A stretch of DNA of 64,000 nucleotides, taken from assembly GCF_000237925.1 (NCBI RefSeq), contig NC_031500.1, positions 11,743,753 to 11,807,752 on the forward strand, in the 5' to 3' direction. The notes under the pieces are model-generated. The model was not told where the DNA came from. It saw only the letters and a list, made by a program, of their open reading frames with translations, and made no database searches. Both the position numbers and the translations under genes were made by a program. This DNA is from Schistosoma mansoni. Lineage: Eukaryota > Platyhelminthes > Trematoda > Strigeidida > Schistosomatidae. Below, one piece after another: positions 45,301-54,074 of this stretch (positions within the stretch are counted from its first letter, which is position 1; the number at the start of each line of letters is the position of its first letter).

Positions 45301-47962
45301 GTTAGCAAAAGAAATCAGGACGTAAGTTTTATTGTCATGAAACTTACCAGCTGAATAGATCTATATTCCGATAACCATTGGTTACTCTCACTGTAACGTA
45401 ACTCGTTAATCAAGTCATCTTTTCTTTAAGTAGGATGGCTAGTACTACTAATAATTGGTTGGTAGAATAAGGTTAAAAATTGCGACTATCAGGTTGAAAC
45501 CCCTTAGCCTTAACCACTAAGCTACCGCTTTGTCATAGAATATATTGGTAAAATCTAAAATAATGAATATAAACGAAATTCAAATGACTTAGGGAACTAT
45601 AATATACTAGTTAAGGTACCCTGTCTTTTGAAACCCTTATTTTCTTAAAAATTAGTTTCTTTACAAAATAATTTAAAAGAATGATTAGTCCGTTATTTTT
45701 GACCCAAAAGCGAGCTAACAGCGTTTATGTATTTATTACTTAAAATTTCATCGCAATCTTAAAGTTTCTGGATCTAGAGTGAAGTTATAACAAAATGAAT
45801 CTATTTTGTTTTGCGTAGATACTTGCATTAACTGTCTTCGACCTTATCAAACAGATCGAATGTATGCGCTGAAGTTAAATAATTGTGGCCAAGTTATACA
45901 CAAATCAAATATCAATTATTGTTTCCAGAAGACGTTTGATTTGTTTTTCGAGAGTAAGCCATATGAGCTGTGATGATAGGGACAATGCTATTCATTTTGA
46001 CACGGGTTCTCTAGAAAAACCTCAAGTTAAGGAAGCTGATAAGCCTTCTAATGAAGCGAAATACACCCAAGCCAATCATGAAAGTTGGAAAAAAAAGCTT
46101 ACCTTGAATTAAAATTAATTACTTTGTTTGCAGCTGACACCAGACAGTTTTCAATATTTCGTAAGTCCACGTCTTCAATATACTTGGTTCGAAAAAGACG
46201 TTTGTGACGAGCGTTTGTAGGTAGAGCAGCATTAAGTAAACGAAATGTGATTGAGCCTACTTCACGTCTAACAAACTCAACAGCTCGCATTACAACCTGA
46301 TCAACAACAAACATTACCATATGAACAAAATACCGAGATAGGTTTTATGTGATTGACACTTAATCATATCAACTCAGAATTGCGAAATATATATCACAGT
46401 ACAAAAATGAAGAGGTGTATCACTAAGGATGGTAACTCGGTAAGCCTAATACATGATTCGAACAGCTTTACAAGATTGACCAAATTTCAATCCTCGCCTA
46501 AAACGTTGCACTATTCATTTGGTGGTTCTATTGCATACTAAGTAGACCCGGTCGGGTACCCGTAATTTACAAACAACTTAACAGTTATGTGTAGAATAAC
46601 ATGAAGCTGAGTATTGAGTAATACGATCGATTTTTGGTAGATAGTCGGGTATTTTTCCAGTAATGCAACAAGAAAAATGACAAAGCCTTTTTGTTCCTTA
46701 TTTGTACCGATATTTCAGTGGTGTCTGATTTACCAAAATTGATACACCTATCAAAATACTTTACGTATTAATGGACTAGGCAGTACTGAAAGCGAGGCCG
46801 TGAACATTATTTGGAATAATCTCTGACAATGTTGAGTAGGTATGCAGGAAGTGAAAATCAATAATGGACTTCACACCCCACAACATCAGATGACAGTCTT
46901 CGTAATTCCTCTGGCGAATAGGTGAATTTTAGTAGTTTTACCAACATAATATGGATGTTCGACATTTTTTTTAGAAATTAAACATCGAAAAATTCCGAGT
47001 CAACAGAGTCTGATATCTCGAGTCTATAAAAAACTGTAGCTGCAAAGCGATAATAAGTATGTTTGTTTCAATGCTTCGGGAAAGGTAAACGTCTTATCAA
47101 TGCACTTGTGGTTAGCAGGTCCTAATAAAGACGATCTCTAGTATGTTACAGGCATCTGTATTTTAGTGCTTTACCGCGTTTTGGGCTTTCTATAATCTTT
47201 TCAAATTCCGTAAGAGAAATCTCCTGAAGGTTGCAAATCGGATAATATCTAAGGTTTGAACATGTTTTTTCAGTGTGGTACTTATCCTGCGCCAGGAAAG
47301 AGATATTTCAGAATAAAGTATGTACACATTACAGTCTGACTAGAGATTTTTTGAAGCAATGAATGCATACAATGGGGCTGAGGACTAAGAAATATTGATA
47401 TTCCATGTTTCCTTACTGCTTATGGTAGTCGTATTGTTTTTTCCCGTCTTACTTCTGCTCATACTTCCTAGACCTACTGAAATGAAGTATGATAACTTGA
47501 CAAAACACATAAATGTATAAGGTCATACTATTTTAGTATAGCTCCAAATATACTGCTTGAGGTGGAGAAAAAACTACAAGAAAAGTAGTAATAAGCTGCT
47601 ATGATTCTACTTTTCACGGCTATTTTTAAAAAGCGACTTCTCTTAATTGCTATAATATGAAGAGAACAAAATCGGTACAGATAAGCAAACAACTTTAGAT
47701 GTCGTTAGACATGTAAGTTAATGAACTTCCACCATTTAACAACACAGTGAGACGAAATAGAACACCAGGCGAATTCGCCTGGATTTACGTGGTTTAACCG
47801 CATTGCATTTACACACGTTGGTCCAAAAACATTTTATAAATTTACAAGGTTGACGTACTCCATAATGAGCATCATCTTCGTTAAGTCCTACCAACTGCAG
47901 TTCACACATTTGTGCTCTAACAGTAGCCAAGTAGAAATCAATGAGAACATCATATTTCATTG
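29930..47962 (-). CDS. ZFYVE28: Lateral signaling target protein 2 homolog (FYVE protein), eight-exon model
   Basis: LST2 is an endosomal FYVE protein that controls EGF-receptor signalling and degradation. Exons on the minus strand: 47962-47859, 46296-46103, 45222-44948, 43440-43091, 39131-38953, 35911-35476, 33817-33091 and 30336-29930. All seven junctions use GT/AG and every phase agrees, giving 889 aa if ATG 47960 is the start. Signature matches to LST2 are VLIDFYLATVRAQMCELQLV near the N-terminus, ARFEFDFVRCV, VLFSETL, DPCVLLALPRLSILVGC, LHRLYKSISSVADRFA, LRFILQKVIEM, and a C-terminal FYVE finger. Usual family members begin with a short RKWLYKPK segment that is not seen here, so one more upstream exon, or a trans-spliced leader, is possible. 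The N-terminal core is strongly diverged (NIENCLVSAANK in place of LWFGAECLAAG). Confidence 0.85.
31220..31545 (+). mobile_element. CR1-like LINE fragment
   Basis: Short degenerate fragment of the same family: CLRNIACIYRDHCVSNSEVR, then the GAGATGGTTGGGCCACG stretch. It lacks the terminal TGAC repeats. Lies in the last LST2 intron. Confidence 0.65.
31771..32145 (+). pseudogene. Three C2H2 zinc fingers, retrotransposon-like ORF relic
   Basis: The open frame encodes FKCINENCSRLFATNKEMHR and NNCLKTYKTRGWLLRHLKTC H-type fingers (31771-32052). A third, CPYESCTKQLSTWEGIVNHC, follows in another frame. The KTYKTRGWL.RHL..CH form is common in N-terminal zinc-finger regions of flatworm LINE ORFs. The first finger lacks a regular second His, and a frameshift precedes the third. 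A host gene is not excluded. Confidence 0.55.
32311..32465. repeat. Fold-back pair of hammerhead SINE segments
   Basis: A minus-strand copy (32311 to about 32406), including a complete hammerhead, is joined to a plus-strand 3' part (about 32407-32465). The outer arms GTTGAAATCATGAGT and ACTCATGATTTCAAC are exact inverted repeats. The plus part begins at GTCCAGTGCTTCC, near the ribozyme cleavage position. Confidence 0.75.
32347..32392 (-). ncRNA. Hammerhead ribozyme, core intact
   Basis: On the minus strand: stem I GCACTG/CAGTGC, C3-A9 CTGAGGA, stem II GTCC/GGAC with loop CACAATA, GAA, a two-pair stem III AC/GT with GGCC loop, and a GUC cleavage triplet. Every canonical core base is present. 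Stem III is only two pairs, shorter than in the classic Smα ribozyme, so activity may depend on dimerisation or be weak. Confidence 0.75.
32540..32767. other. Assembly gap (200 N) next to a TA microsatellite
   Basis: N run at 32540-32739, exactly 200 bases, so probably of arbitrary size. It is followed by (TA)14 to 32767, a likely cause of the break. It lies in the last LST2 intron. Confidence 0.95.
33091..33817 (-). CDS. ZFYVE28: LST2 exon 7 (low-complexity expansion)
   Basis: Acceptor CTCTTCGATTGTAG, donor CGTA/GTAAGT, phases 0 in and 1 out. It begins KVIEMHDTNDEIDIVESFDS, continuing the LRSILKTLFEVM helix of LST2. It then carries Asn, Ser and acidic runs (poly-N, EEELELNL, poly-S), for 242 codons in all. 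Vertebrate LST2 has only about 60 residues here, so most of this exon is an expansion. Confidence 0.8.
34177..34698 (+). repeat. ~520 bp retroposon copy
   Basis: Full-length copy in the LST2 intron between exons 6 and 7. It shares the diagnostic insertion GCACCGTGGGTGTTG with the inverted copy at 39969-40493 and is nearly identical to it, so both are recent and from one subfamily. Confidence 0.9.
35476..35911 (-). CDS. ZFYVE28: LST2 exon 6
   Basis: Acceptor GTTTACACTTTTCAG, donor ACAG/GTACGC, phases 2 in and 0 out. It encodes LPFMFSSSRSELAYLCRQLF, a Ser/Thr-rich linker, then LPGLHRLYKSISSVADRFAR and EYPTELRFILQ. The last part matches LIHRLFVCISGVADQL...SDLRSIL of LST2. A (TA)n run sits just inside the following intron (35447-35468). 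Confidence 0.85.
36000..37130. other. LST2 intron with tRNA-like SINE fragments
   Basis: 36040-36215 and 36340-36470 look like decayed tRNA-derived SINEs (GTCAGGTCTCGCGGCGG; GGTTAAGCGTTTATAG, TGTGACGAAACG). No exon seen. 37620-38930 and 39140-39810 are also featureless apart from a SINE-like piece at 39420-39530. Confidence 0.45.
37140..37345 (-). repeat. Hammerhead SINE, decayed core
   Basis: Reverse copy with tRNA-like head (CGCGCGAAATC) and a core reading CTGAGTA, so G8 is lost. Forms a head-to-head pair with the next copy. Confidence 0.7.
37395..37612 (+). repeat. Hammerhead SINE, decayed core
   Basis: Forward copy with A-box-like TTAGTGGTCTAGAAG, B-box-like GAGTTCGATGC, core CTAAGGA and ACTAAA in place of CGAAA. 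Opposite orientation to the copy 50 bp upstream. Confidence 0.7.
38953..39131 (-). CDS. ZFYVE28: LST2 exon 5 (PRLAI motif exon)
   Basis: Acceptor CTTTTCCAG, donor GTTGG/GTAGGT, phases 0 in and 2 out. It encodes LVTVLFSETLMWGLTVKLLS, then DRDPCVLLALPRLSILVGCR and LLPDSPIGANRLAVG. This is the best conserved LST2 core, corresponding to VLFCET...DYEPALMFSIPRLAIVCGL. The opposite strand is open here too but makes no recognisable protein. Confidence 0.85.
39818..40493 (-). repeat. ~520 bp retroposon copy with transduced 3' flank
   Basis: Element at 39969-40493 in reverse orientation; 39818-39968 matches the flank 906-1055 downstream of the first copy. It lies in the LST2 intron between exons 4 and 5. 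Confidence 0.9.
41127..41311 (-). repeat. Hammerhead SINE with intact core
   Basis: Full-length reverse copy. The ribozyme (41177-41220, minus) has stem I CACTG/CAGTG, CTGAGGA, stem II GTCC/GGAC with loop CACACCA, GAA, stem III AC/GT with AUCC loop and GUC. The tRNA-like head reads TGGTCTAAAGTTTAAGTG with a weak B box. Confidence 0.75.
41400..42060 (-). mobile_element. LINE APE-endonuclease relic
   Basis: On the minus strand: KRYLFVLSAYAPTDYSP, LTGDFNAQV, LRSDNGDRPLQLCADYNLFL, WTQIDHIAIRYRWHG and a linker. YAPTD, GDFN and QIDHI are APE-endonuclease motifs of non-LTR retrotransposons. One frameshift separates the first part from the second. Adjoins the hammerhead SINE at 41127-41311. Confidence 0.8.
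42451..42671 (+). repeat. ~520 bp retroposon copy, 5'-truncated
   Basis: Only the last ~220 bp are present, from CCACCGGCTACCATGGG to GTGTTTAAATAAATAA. A common 3' end with a variable 5' end supports target-primed reverse transcription. Confidence 0.85.
43091..43440 (-). CDS. ZFYVE28: LST2 exon 4
   Basis: Acceptor TTCTTCTCCTTCCAG, donor CAG/GTAGGT, phases 1 in and 0 out. A Ser-rich stretch precedes LFHTLLELDCCAARFEFDFV and RRIRTLQEADDVQ. The FEFDFVRCV part aligns with AEFELSYVSAMVPVKS in LST2 of other animals. Confidence 0.8.
44948..45222 (-). CDS. ZFYVE28: LST2 exon 3
   Basis: Acceptor AACCTTTGCCAG, donor AGAA/GTAATC, phases 2 in and 1 out. It encodes SHVECDLGPAKSSASEFLDT, a helix (VQALVAHTIESCLDSL), and an Asn/Lys-rich low-complexity tail that looks lineage-specific. 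Confidence 0.7.
46103..46296 (-). CDS. ZFYVE28: LST2 exon 2
   Basis: Acceptor TTGTTGTTGATCAG, donor TCAAG/GTAAGC, phases 0 in and 2 out. It encodes VVMRAVEFVRREVGSITFRL and further FRTKYIEDVDLRNIENCLVS. The alternative donor AAA/GTAATT also keeps frame with a shifted acceptor downstream, but it is the weaker site. Confidence 0.7.
46300..47855. other. LST2 first seen intron
   Basis: No repeat or exon recognised. The sequence upstream of 47962 to about 49100 holds no identifiable first exon; 48200-48600 may be old LINE sequence but no motif is secure. Confidence 0.45.
47859..47962 (-). CDS. ZFYVE28: LST2 exon: N-terminal helix
   Basis: The acceptor GTTACTTCAG is followed by CA and then ATG, encoding MKYDVLIDFYLATVRAQMCE and LQLVGLNEDDAHYG, ending at GGA/GTACGT in phase 0. 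It aligns with the [24 protein letters not shown] segment region of LST2. A second GT (CCTT/GTAAAT) lies 17 bp downstream, but only GGA/GT matches the phase of the next exon. Confidence 0.75.
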
Positions 47963-49099
47963 CTGAAGTAACGCAACGGTTGAAAATCGAGCCCAATATC
48001 CAATATACTCGTCACAGGGGTTCAAACGGTTCAAATGGTTGTGGACGGAATAGAAGAAGCTTTCGCTTAACGGGCTTCCGTGTCTAGTAGCAGTGGATCA
48101 CCAATATCCGTAATAGGAAAAAGTGAGATCGTGCCTGGGTGTTCGTCCTTTGATGTGAAATCCTTCAAGGTGGTGATGTTCTGGTAAGAATTTCTTGTTG
48201 AGATGATTTGGCGAACTTAATATACACTATGACGTTATCAAATCACCTCTTGTTCTCCCATCGATCAATGATAATGATCCCAGGTGTTGGATTCTGTATT
48301 CGCAAAATTTGGGTTTGAGACCTATCACCCACTTGATTGCTAGACTCTGCAGTTGATCTGAAAAGTTTGTACCTCTTTTGAGGAGATTGAGTGCAACAGC
48401 ATTGTGCGCTTCAAAATAGGACCATGCATACGTTTTGAAGAGAGTTCAGAACAACTCTGTTGTGATTTCACTAAGTTGTCCACGCATGAAGTAGAAAGTT
48501 GCGTTTATCTTGGATGCATCCTTCATGTAGCTTGAGTTGTTTTCTAGGTTTTATGAGATTACTAGCTTGAGATCACGCACTAAGGAGACATATAGGGAGT
48601 GGATTTCTAGGGTTATGTAATTGCTCTGTGTCTAATGAGACGAAATGTTCGTGACAGGAAATCTCGACAGAATAATTATAAATCCATTGTCTTCTATCTA
48701 CTCCTCTGTTGTCGTGAGGTCTTCTTTGATGCTCAAGTGAACTGTTTTGGCCTTTTGTGGGCCCTCAGATCCTTTCACTTTCTATTTCCTTATGCCTTAC
48801 GAATATGTGACGTGACTAGGTAGCCAATTCGGGATATCGGCCTTTGAGACCAAACCAATGACGTATAAACCAGTACGAGCAGCTTGTAGTTAACCCTGAG
48901 TTTAAATTGGTCCTCTGAGATAGTAGTGTGATGTGGGCTACTTATATCGACATAAGTAGTATATATCGTGAGTCAGGAGTAGAATATCTGGCGGCAGAAG
49001 ATTGATAAGATCGGTAAGGGAAGAACAGTGAAGATACCACGGGTATTGTAGTTTGACAACACCTTATCAGTAACACCTTCTGTAATGGAATCGCGCCCA

Positions 49100-49420
49100 C
49101 CCAGTGAAATTAAAAGTCAGAAGCGAGGAGTTTGGAAGATATATTTGATAGATTATCAATATATCGAGAAGTGACTGATGTAAACTGGCTAGTGATCGCA
49201 GGAGATGTTGCGCACGCCGTTCCAAATCGTGATCTGATATGGATCCATGACCGAGCGCCTTCAGCTAAATGAGTTCACCAAAACTAATGTGGTCAGCATC
49301 CAATGTCGAACACTTACATAGCTATTGATTTTGGGGATTTATTTACAGCTACAGATTACTCCTTCTCTAGTGTGATAGTGATGACCCTACGACGTGGCCA
49401 GCCAGAAGTTTAAACTCAAG
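49100..49420 (+). mobile_element. LINE APE-endonuclease relic
   Basis: On the plus strand: REVTDVNWLVIAGDVAHAV with GD retained but the FN of GDFN lost, then a TYIAIDFGDLF stretch. Frames broken; weaker than the 41.4 kb relic. Confidence 0.45.
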
Positions 49421-49708
49421 GAGTCTGTCGTTGGTAAACACTCTTCTGATAGCTTGCTATGTTTAGCAGCGTCTGGTCGTCTTTCCTTACTATAACAGGC
49501 CATGAAATACAGTATAGTAATCGTAAAACAATGTACAATTGAAATCTCAGTTCTCCATGAACTTCGTCGTTCTTTTCCGGCCGTCCTGGAAAAGAAAAAA
49601 TAGAGTGTGTAAGTGCATGTCGAACTACACTAGTACTTGCTTAAAGACACAAAGCGGGTGAGAAAAAGTGAATAATTTAATACACCTGTGACAACGTAAA
49701 AGTGATTT

Positions 49709-52239
49709 TTAAAAATTCTTTTTCCGTTTTTCGTTGTGTCTAATCACCTTAGATTTCTGGCAGCTTACACGGGAGCGTGCCCACTCCCTCACATCTTTAT
49801 TAATAACAGGCCAGCAAAACCGTTCTGCTGTAAGCTTGATGGATGCATGAACAGCTGGATAAAAACGTTTGTGCAACATATTGAAGACGCTGCGCCGATA
49901 ATGTTTCGGCACGATTGGGCGATTCCTACCTGTAAATATGTCACATAGTAAGGTTTCCTTACCTGTCCCCATCTGTTCAATGAACAGTTTTAGTGTTGTT
50001 GAGGATAACTCGTGCTGAAAATCGGCGTCTCGTTTTTGAAGCTGAGCGAGTTTCAGAAGGTCGATTCCTTGGAAACTGTTCAAGGAAGTTATTCGAGACA
50101 AGGCGTCTGCAACTACATTGTTTGTCCCAGAAATGTGTAGTATATCTGAGGTAAACTGCGAAGTGTAGTCGAGTTGTCGGGACTCTCGAGGTGAGTACTT
50201 GTCTGAGGATGAACTTAAAGAGAAGGTAAGAGGTTTGTGATCAGTAAACAGGATGAATTCTCTGCCTTCGATAGTGTTGAAAATGTTGTACAGCACAATA
50301 CATAGCTAGTAGTTCCCTACCGAAAGTGCTGTACCTCGATTCACTGTCTAGCAACCGTCTCGAGAACAATGCCAAAGGTTGCCAGGAGTGGTTAACCCAT
50401 TGTTGTAAGACTCCTACGATTGCTGAGTCACATGCGTCTACGGCGATACTAATGGTAGCTTGGGTGTCCTGATGTCCCAGCATTATTGCTTTTGCGATAA
50501 GTTCCTTAACTATGGAGAATGCTTCTCGCGAAGTGTCGTTCAGGTTAATGGATTTCGCATTTCCACGGAGTTCGTCGGTTAGCGGTTTCATAAGGGACGC
50601 ACAGTTTGGTATGAACCGTCTATAGAAACTTACAAGACCGTTAAATGTGCGCAATTGCTAAATTATGGTTGGTTCTCGGTAATCCAGAATGGCCGCCACT
50701 TTGCTTCACAGAGGTCGGATGTCTTGCGCAACGACAGTGTGTCCTAGGAAATCTAATGAGTCAGTTACAAGTTGGCATTTCTGAATATTTACAGTAATGC
50801 CATGCTTTTGAAGTCGTTCGAAAACAATGTCCAGATGCTGGAGATAGGATTTTATGTCCGGACCTGCTATGAGGCAGTCATCAACATACGCATGTACGAA
50901 GTTGAGACCTCGGAAAACGTCATCGATGTGCCTTAGGAAGGTTTGAGCAGCATTTCTTGGGCCGAAAGGCATTCGGGAAAATTCATAGAGTGCGAAGGGA
51001 GTGATGATAGCGGTTTTTGGAATATCGTCAGTAGCCATATGGATTTGGCTACAGACTTTAATCAAGTCGTTTTCCGAAAAGACAGTTGTACCTTTCAAGG
51101 CAGCTGTCAAACTGTGAATGTGAGGCGACGGGTAACGATCGGGAATGGTTTTTGTATTCAAACGCCGATAGTCACCAGTTGGACACCAATCGTTGCTGTC
51201 CTTTTTAGGGACCATGTGCAAGGGAGATGACCATGGGCTGTTTGACGATCGAATGATTCCTAATTATATCATGTGGTCAAATTCGTTTTTAGCCAACCCC
51301 AGCTTTTCGGGAGCCAGTGGGCGTGCTTTCAAGAATGCAGGTGGTCCTGTAGTCGAGATGTGATGTGTAACATTGCTGGTTACACGCGGCCATTTCGGTT
51401 GCGGTTGGTATATCTCAGAGTACTTATCGAGTAATGGCTAATGGAATGGGTCTATTTTGTGCCTAACTGTGACTGGGGATAATTTGCAACCAGAAAAAGA
51501 AGTTACGCATACAGATAACCTAGTGTTTCCGTATACTAGCCTCTGTTTGCACGTATCGATGAGTAGGTTGTGATATTGTAGGAGGTCTATAGCAATGATG
51601 GGCATAGAAACATCTGCAACAAGGAAGATCTAGTGAATGGGTTTGCGTAAACCCACGTTCAGGTAAACATACCTTTAACCATATGTTGCGATTGACTTGC
51701 CGTTTGCCGCCTGTAAGTTTAAAATAGATTAATGAAGCCGGTTGTTAGATTTTGCAGAAAGAATGCTAGCTTCTGCACCAGTGTCGACGAGGTAGGGAAC
51801 TTTGGTGATCACATCTGTGACGTATAACAGACGGCTATGTTCGCCGGCTACGGTTGCCGTTGACGTGTGCCGACTGGGAAGTTTCCGCATTGCTTTTCGT
51901 GTCAGCCGACTTGGAGTTCGGATAATTGAAGGGTTTTCTGCAGTTCCTGGAAGACTTCCCATACTGGTTATGATACCAACACTAGTCAGGGTTGTCCGTC
52001 TCTTGTCGTCTGGAGACATATCGCCTACGTGAAACGCTTCTTAGCGAGCTTCGTGACCGTTTACAGTCATTACAAAATCGAAGGAAACGTGTCACTGTAT
52101 GATGCAGATCCGAAATGTCATTCTGTCTCTCTTGAGGTTTTTCTCTGACTGAAGAGATCACGACATTAGAAGACTTCGTGATTTCTAGGATGCGGTCAGC
52201 AGATGCAGCCAGCTCGTCTACGGCATTGTTTTGAAACAA
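49709..52239 (-). mobile_element. Ty3/gypsy pol remnant, likely CsRn1/Boudicca-like
   Basis: From high to low coordinate on the minus strand: gag end with Cys/His (51982-52239), protease (LVDTGAEASIL, 51729-52019), RT (KKDSNDWCPTGDYRRLNTKT, FVHAYVDDCLIAG; 50706-51221), RNase H (FNGLVSFYRRFIPNCASLMK, VDACDSAIVGVLQQ; 50241-50654), then RNase H end and integrase zinc finger (DHKPLTFS, HISGTNNVVADALSRI, H...H...C..C; 49709-50296). Several stops and frameshifts interrupt it. Gag N-terminus, the integrase core and both LTRs are missing. CsRn1-clade elements are known in schistosomes; the clade call is an inference. Confidence 0.85.
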
Positions 52240-52301
52240 GCCGAGAACTCACTGAAGACAATGGTGGATGTGTCGCTCAATTTCGTGGATTCATTGAAGT
52301 T

Positions 52302-52505
52302 AGACATTAACACCATTGGATGCCGCCTCAGTGGTCTAGATGTTGAGCGCTTGCGCACGAGACTGACAAGTTCCGGGTTTGAATCTCGCGAGGCGAGATC
52401 GTGGATGCGCACTGTTGAGGAGTCCCACAATAGGACGAAATGGCCGTCCAGTTCTTCCTTGTTTTCCATGGTGGTGTAGCTTCAGTTGACTCATGATCTC
52501 AACTA
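52302..52505 (+). repeat. Hammerhead SINE, C3-to-U core
   Basis: Nearly full-length: A-box-like TCAGTGGTCTAGATG, B-box-like CGGGTTTGAATCTCG, then hammerhead with TTGAGGA, stem II and GAAA otherwise intact. The C3-to-U change is expected to abolish catalysis. It lies at the 5' edge of the Ty3/gypsy remnant. Confidence 0.75.
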
Positions 52506-52689
52506 TTGAAATTACAAATTGTTATATAAACTACTGTTTTTAAACTCAGTAATTTCTACAGTATATTATTAAAAGAACAAACAAATTTGAATCGTATTTA
52601 AGTTACAGTATACTCTTTGAATTGATGATATTAATACATACATAAATATGATCTACATCATCCAAAGTTAGAAACTGAAATGTATTATA

Positions 52690-54074
52690 TTAATCGTTAT
52701 GTAAACTATTTACTACTTGAACATAGATTGGCCTATGAAATTCAACAGTACATTCATTTATTATTTTAGTTATAGTGGATTGATTTGAATGCTCATTGTT
52801 TACTAATATTGATTTTTTATAATTGTCCAAAACATTATTGTCTTCATTCATTTCAATTTCATCAGTATCTTTTCTCATTAAAACTTGTTCAGTTAAATAG
52901 GATTCAGTTGTTTTTATACATTTTTTCACAGTTTGAACTGAATGAATTGTCTCAATTGTATTCATTGTAGAACTATCAATCTTTTCTATTACAATAGGTG
53001 TATAAATATAACCTTCTTTACGAATATCAATACTAATTGGTTCTTCTGATTGACTATTCAATTCATGAGTAACAGATTGAATTTCATATTCATTATTATT
53101 TGGTAAAGATATATCCATTAAGTTTCTATGACTAATTGAATCAGGTTTATTATATTCCTCATCTAAATCAAATGGATCATAATTTGATTTTAATTGAAAC
53201 CTTTCATGATATATTTGATCAAATTGATAATCATTTAATGATAAATATTCTTCATTATCATGATCGATTTCTGAACAACTAGTTGTATTAGGCTTTGTAC
53301 AATCCATCATTTGACAACTATTCATAGAGACGATAGGAATTTGTTTTGATAATATCATTACGTCATCATGTTGATTTTTATTTTTTATAGTTTCCCATTT
53401 TGATCCGTCGAGTCTTGTATTGAAACTTTTATCTAAATCATCAACTACATTCACTTGGTAACGAAGTTCGTCTAAATGTTCACCATTCATATTACATTGT
53501 ACATGCATATTATGTTTTAATGGATTTATATAACTTTGTACATTATCTATTAATGGTGTAAAGTTTGATTGTAATTGTTTATTATTTATATTAGATGATT
53601 GAATAACTAGAATAGAATCTATTTCAGATTTATCCATTGAAGATGTTAAACAATCTACTGAATTACCAATATAAGTAGTATTAGGTTGTGTTTGAAATTT
53701 CTGTTTATCATTTCTTTGTTCATTATTATTTGAAATAGATTGAGTACACAATGAATTCATTGATGTTATAGATAGTGATAGATCATTTTGTAGTAACTTT
53801 GGATATTCTAATGATTTTAAATATTCTATTGTACAGCTAGTATTCAAGTCATTAAGTATTGTCCTAATTGAGTTTTCACTTATGTTATCTTTCAGGCTTT
53901 CATAACATTGTTTGTCAGGTTGAAGAAAGGGGTTATGATCAGTTTCTTCTTTGTGCTCATATAAATTATCATTGTTATTTAGAGTATTATAAGGTTCCTC
54001 TCCTTCAACGGTATTATCTACTTTAAGTTTATTTTGTTCTAATTTGAAACTTTGTGTTTTATTATTTATTATAT
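52690..54074 (-). CDS. Exon 2 of the MGSGSS gene
   Basis: 461 codons including the stop, one uninterrupted frame, so purifying selection is likely even though the sequence is low-complexity. It opens DIINNKTQSFKLEQNKL and ends with FHRPIYVQVVNSLHND. The hammerhead SINE at 52.3-52.5 kb lies just downstream of the stop. Confidence 0.7.
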
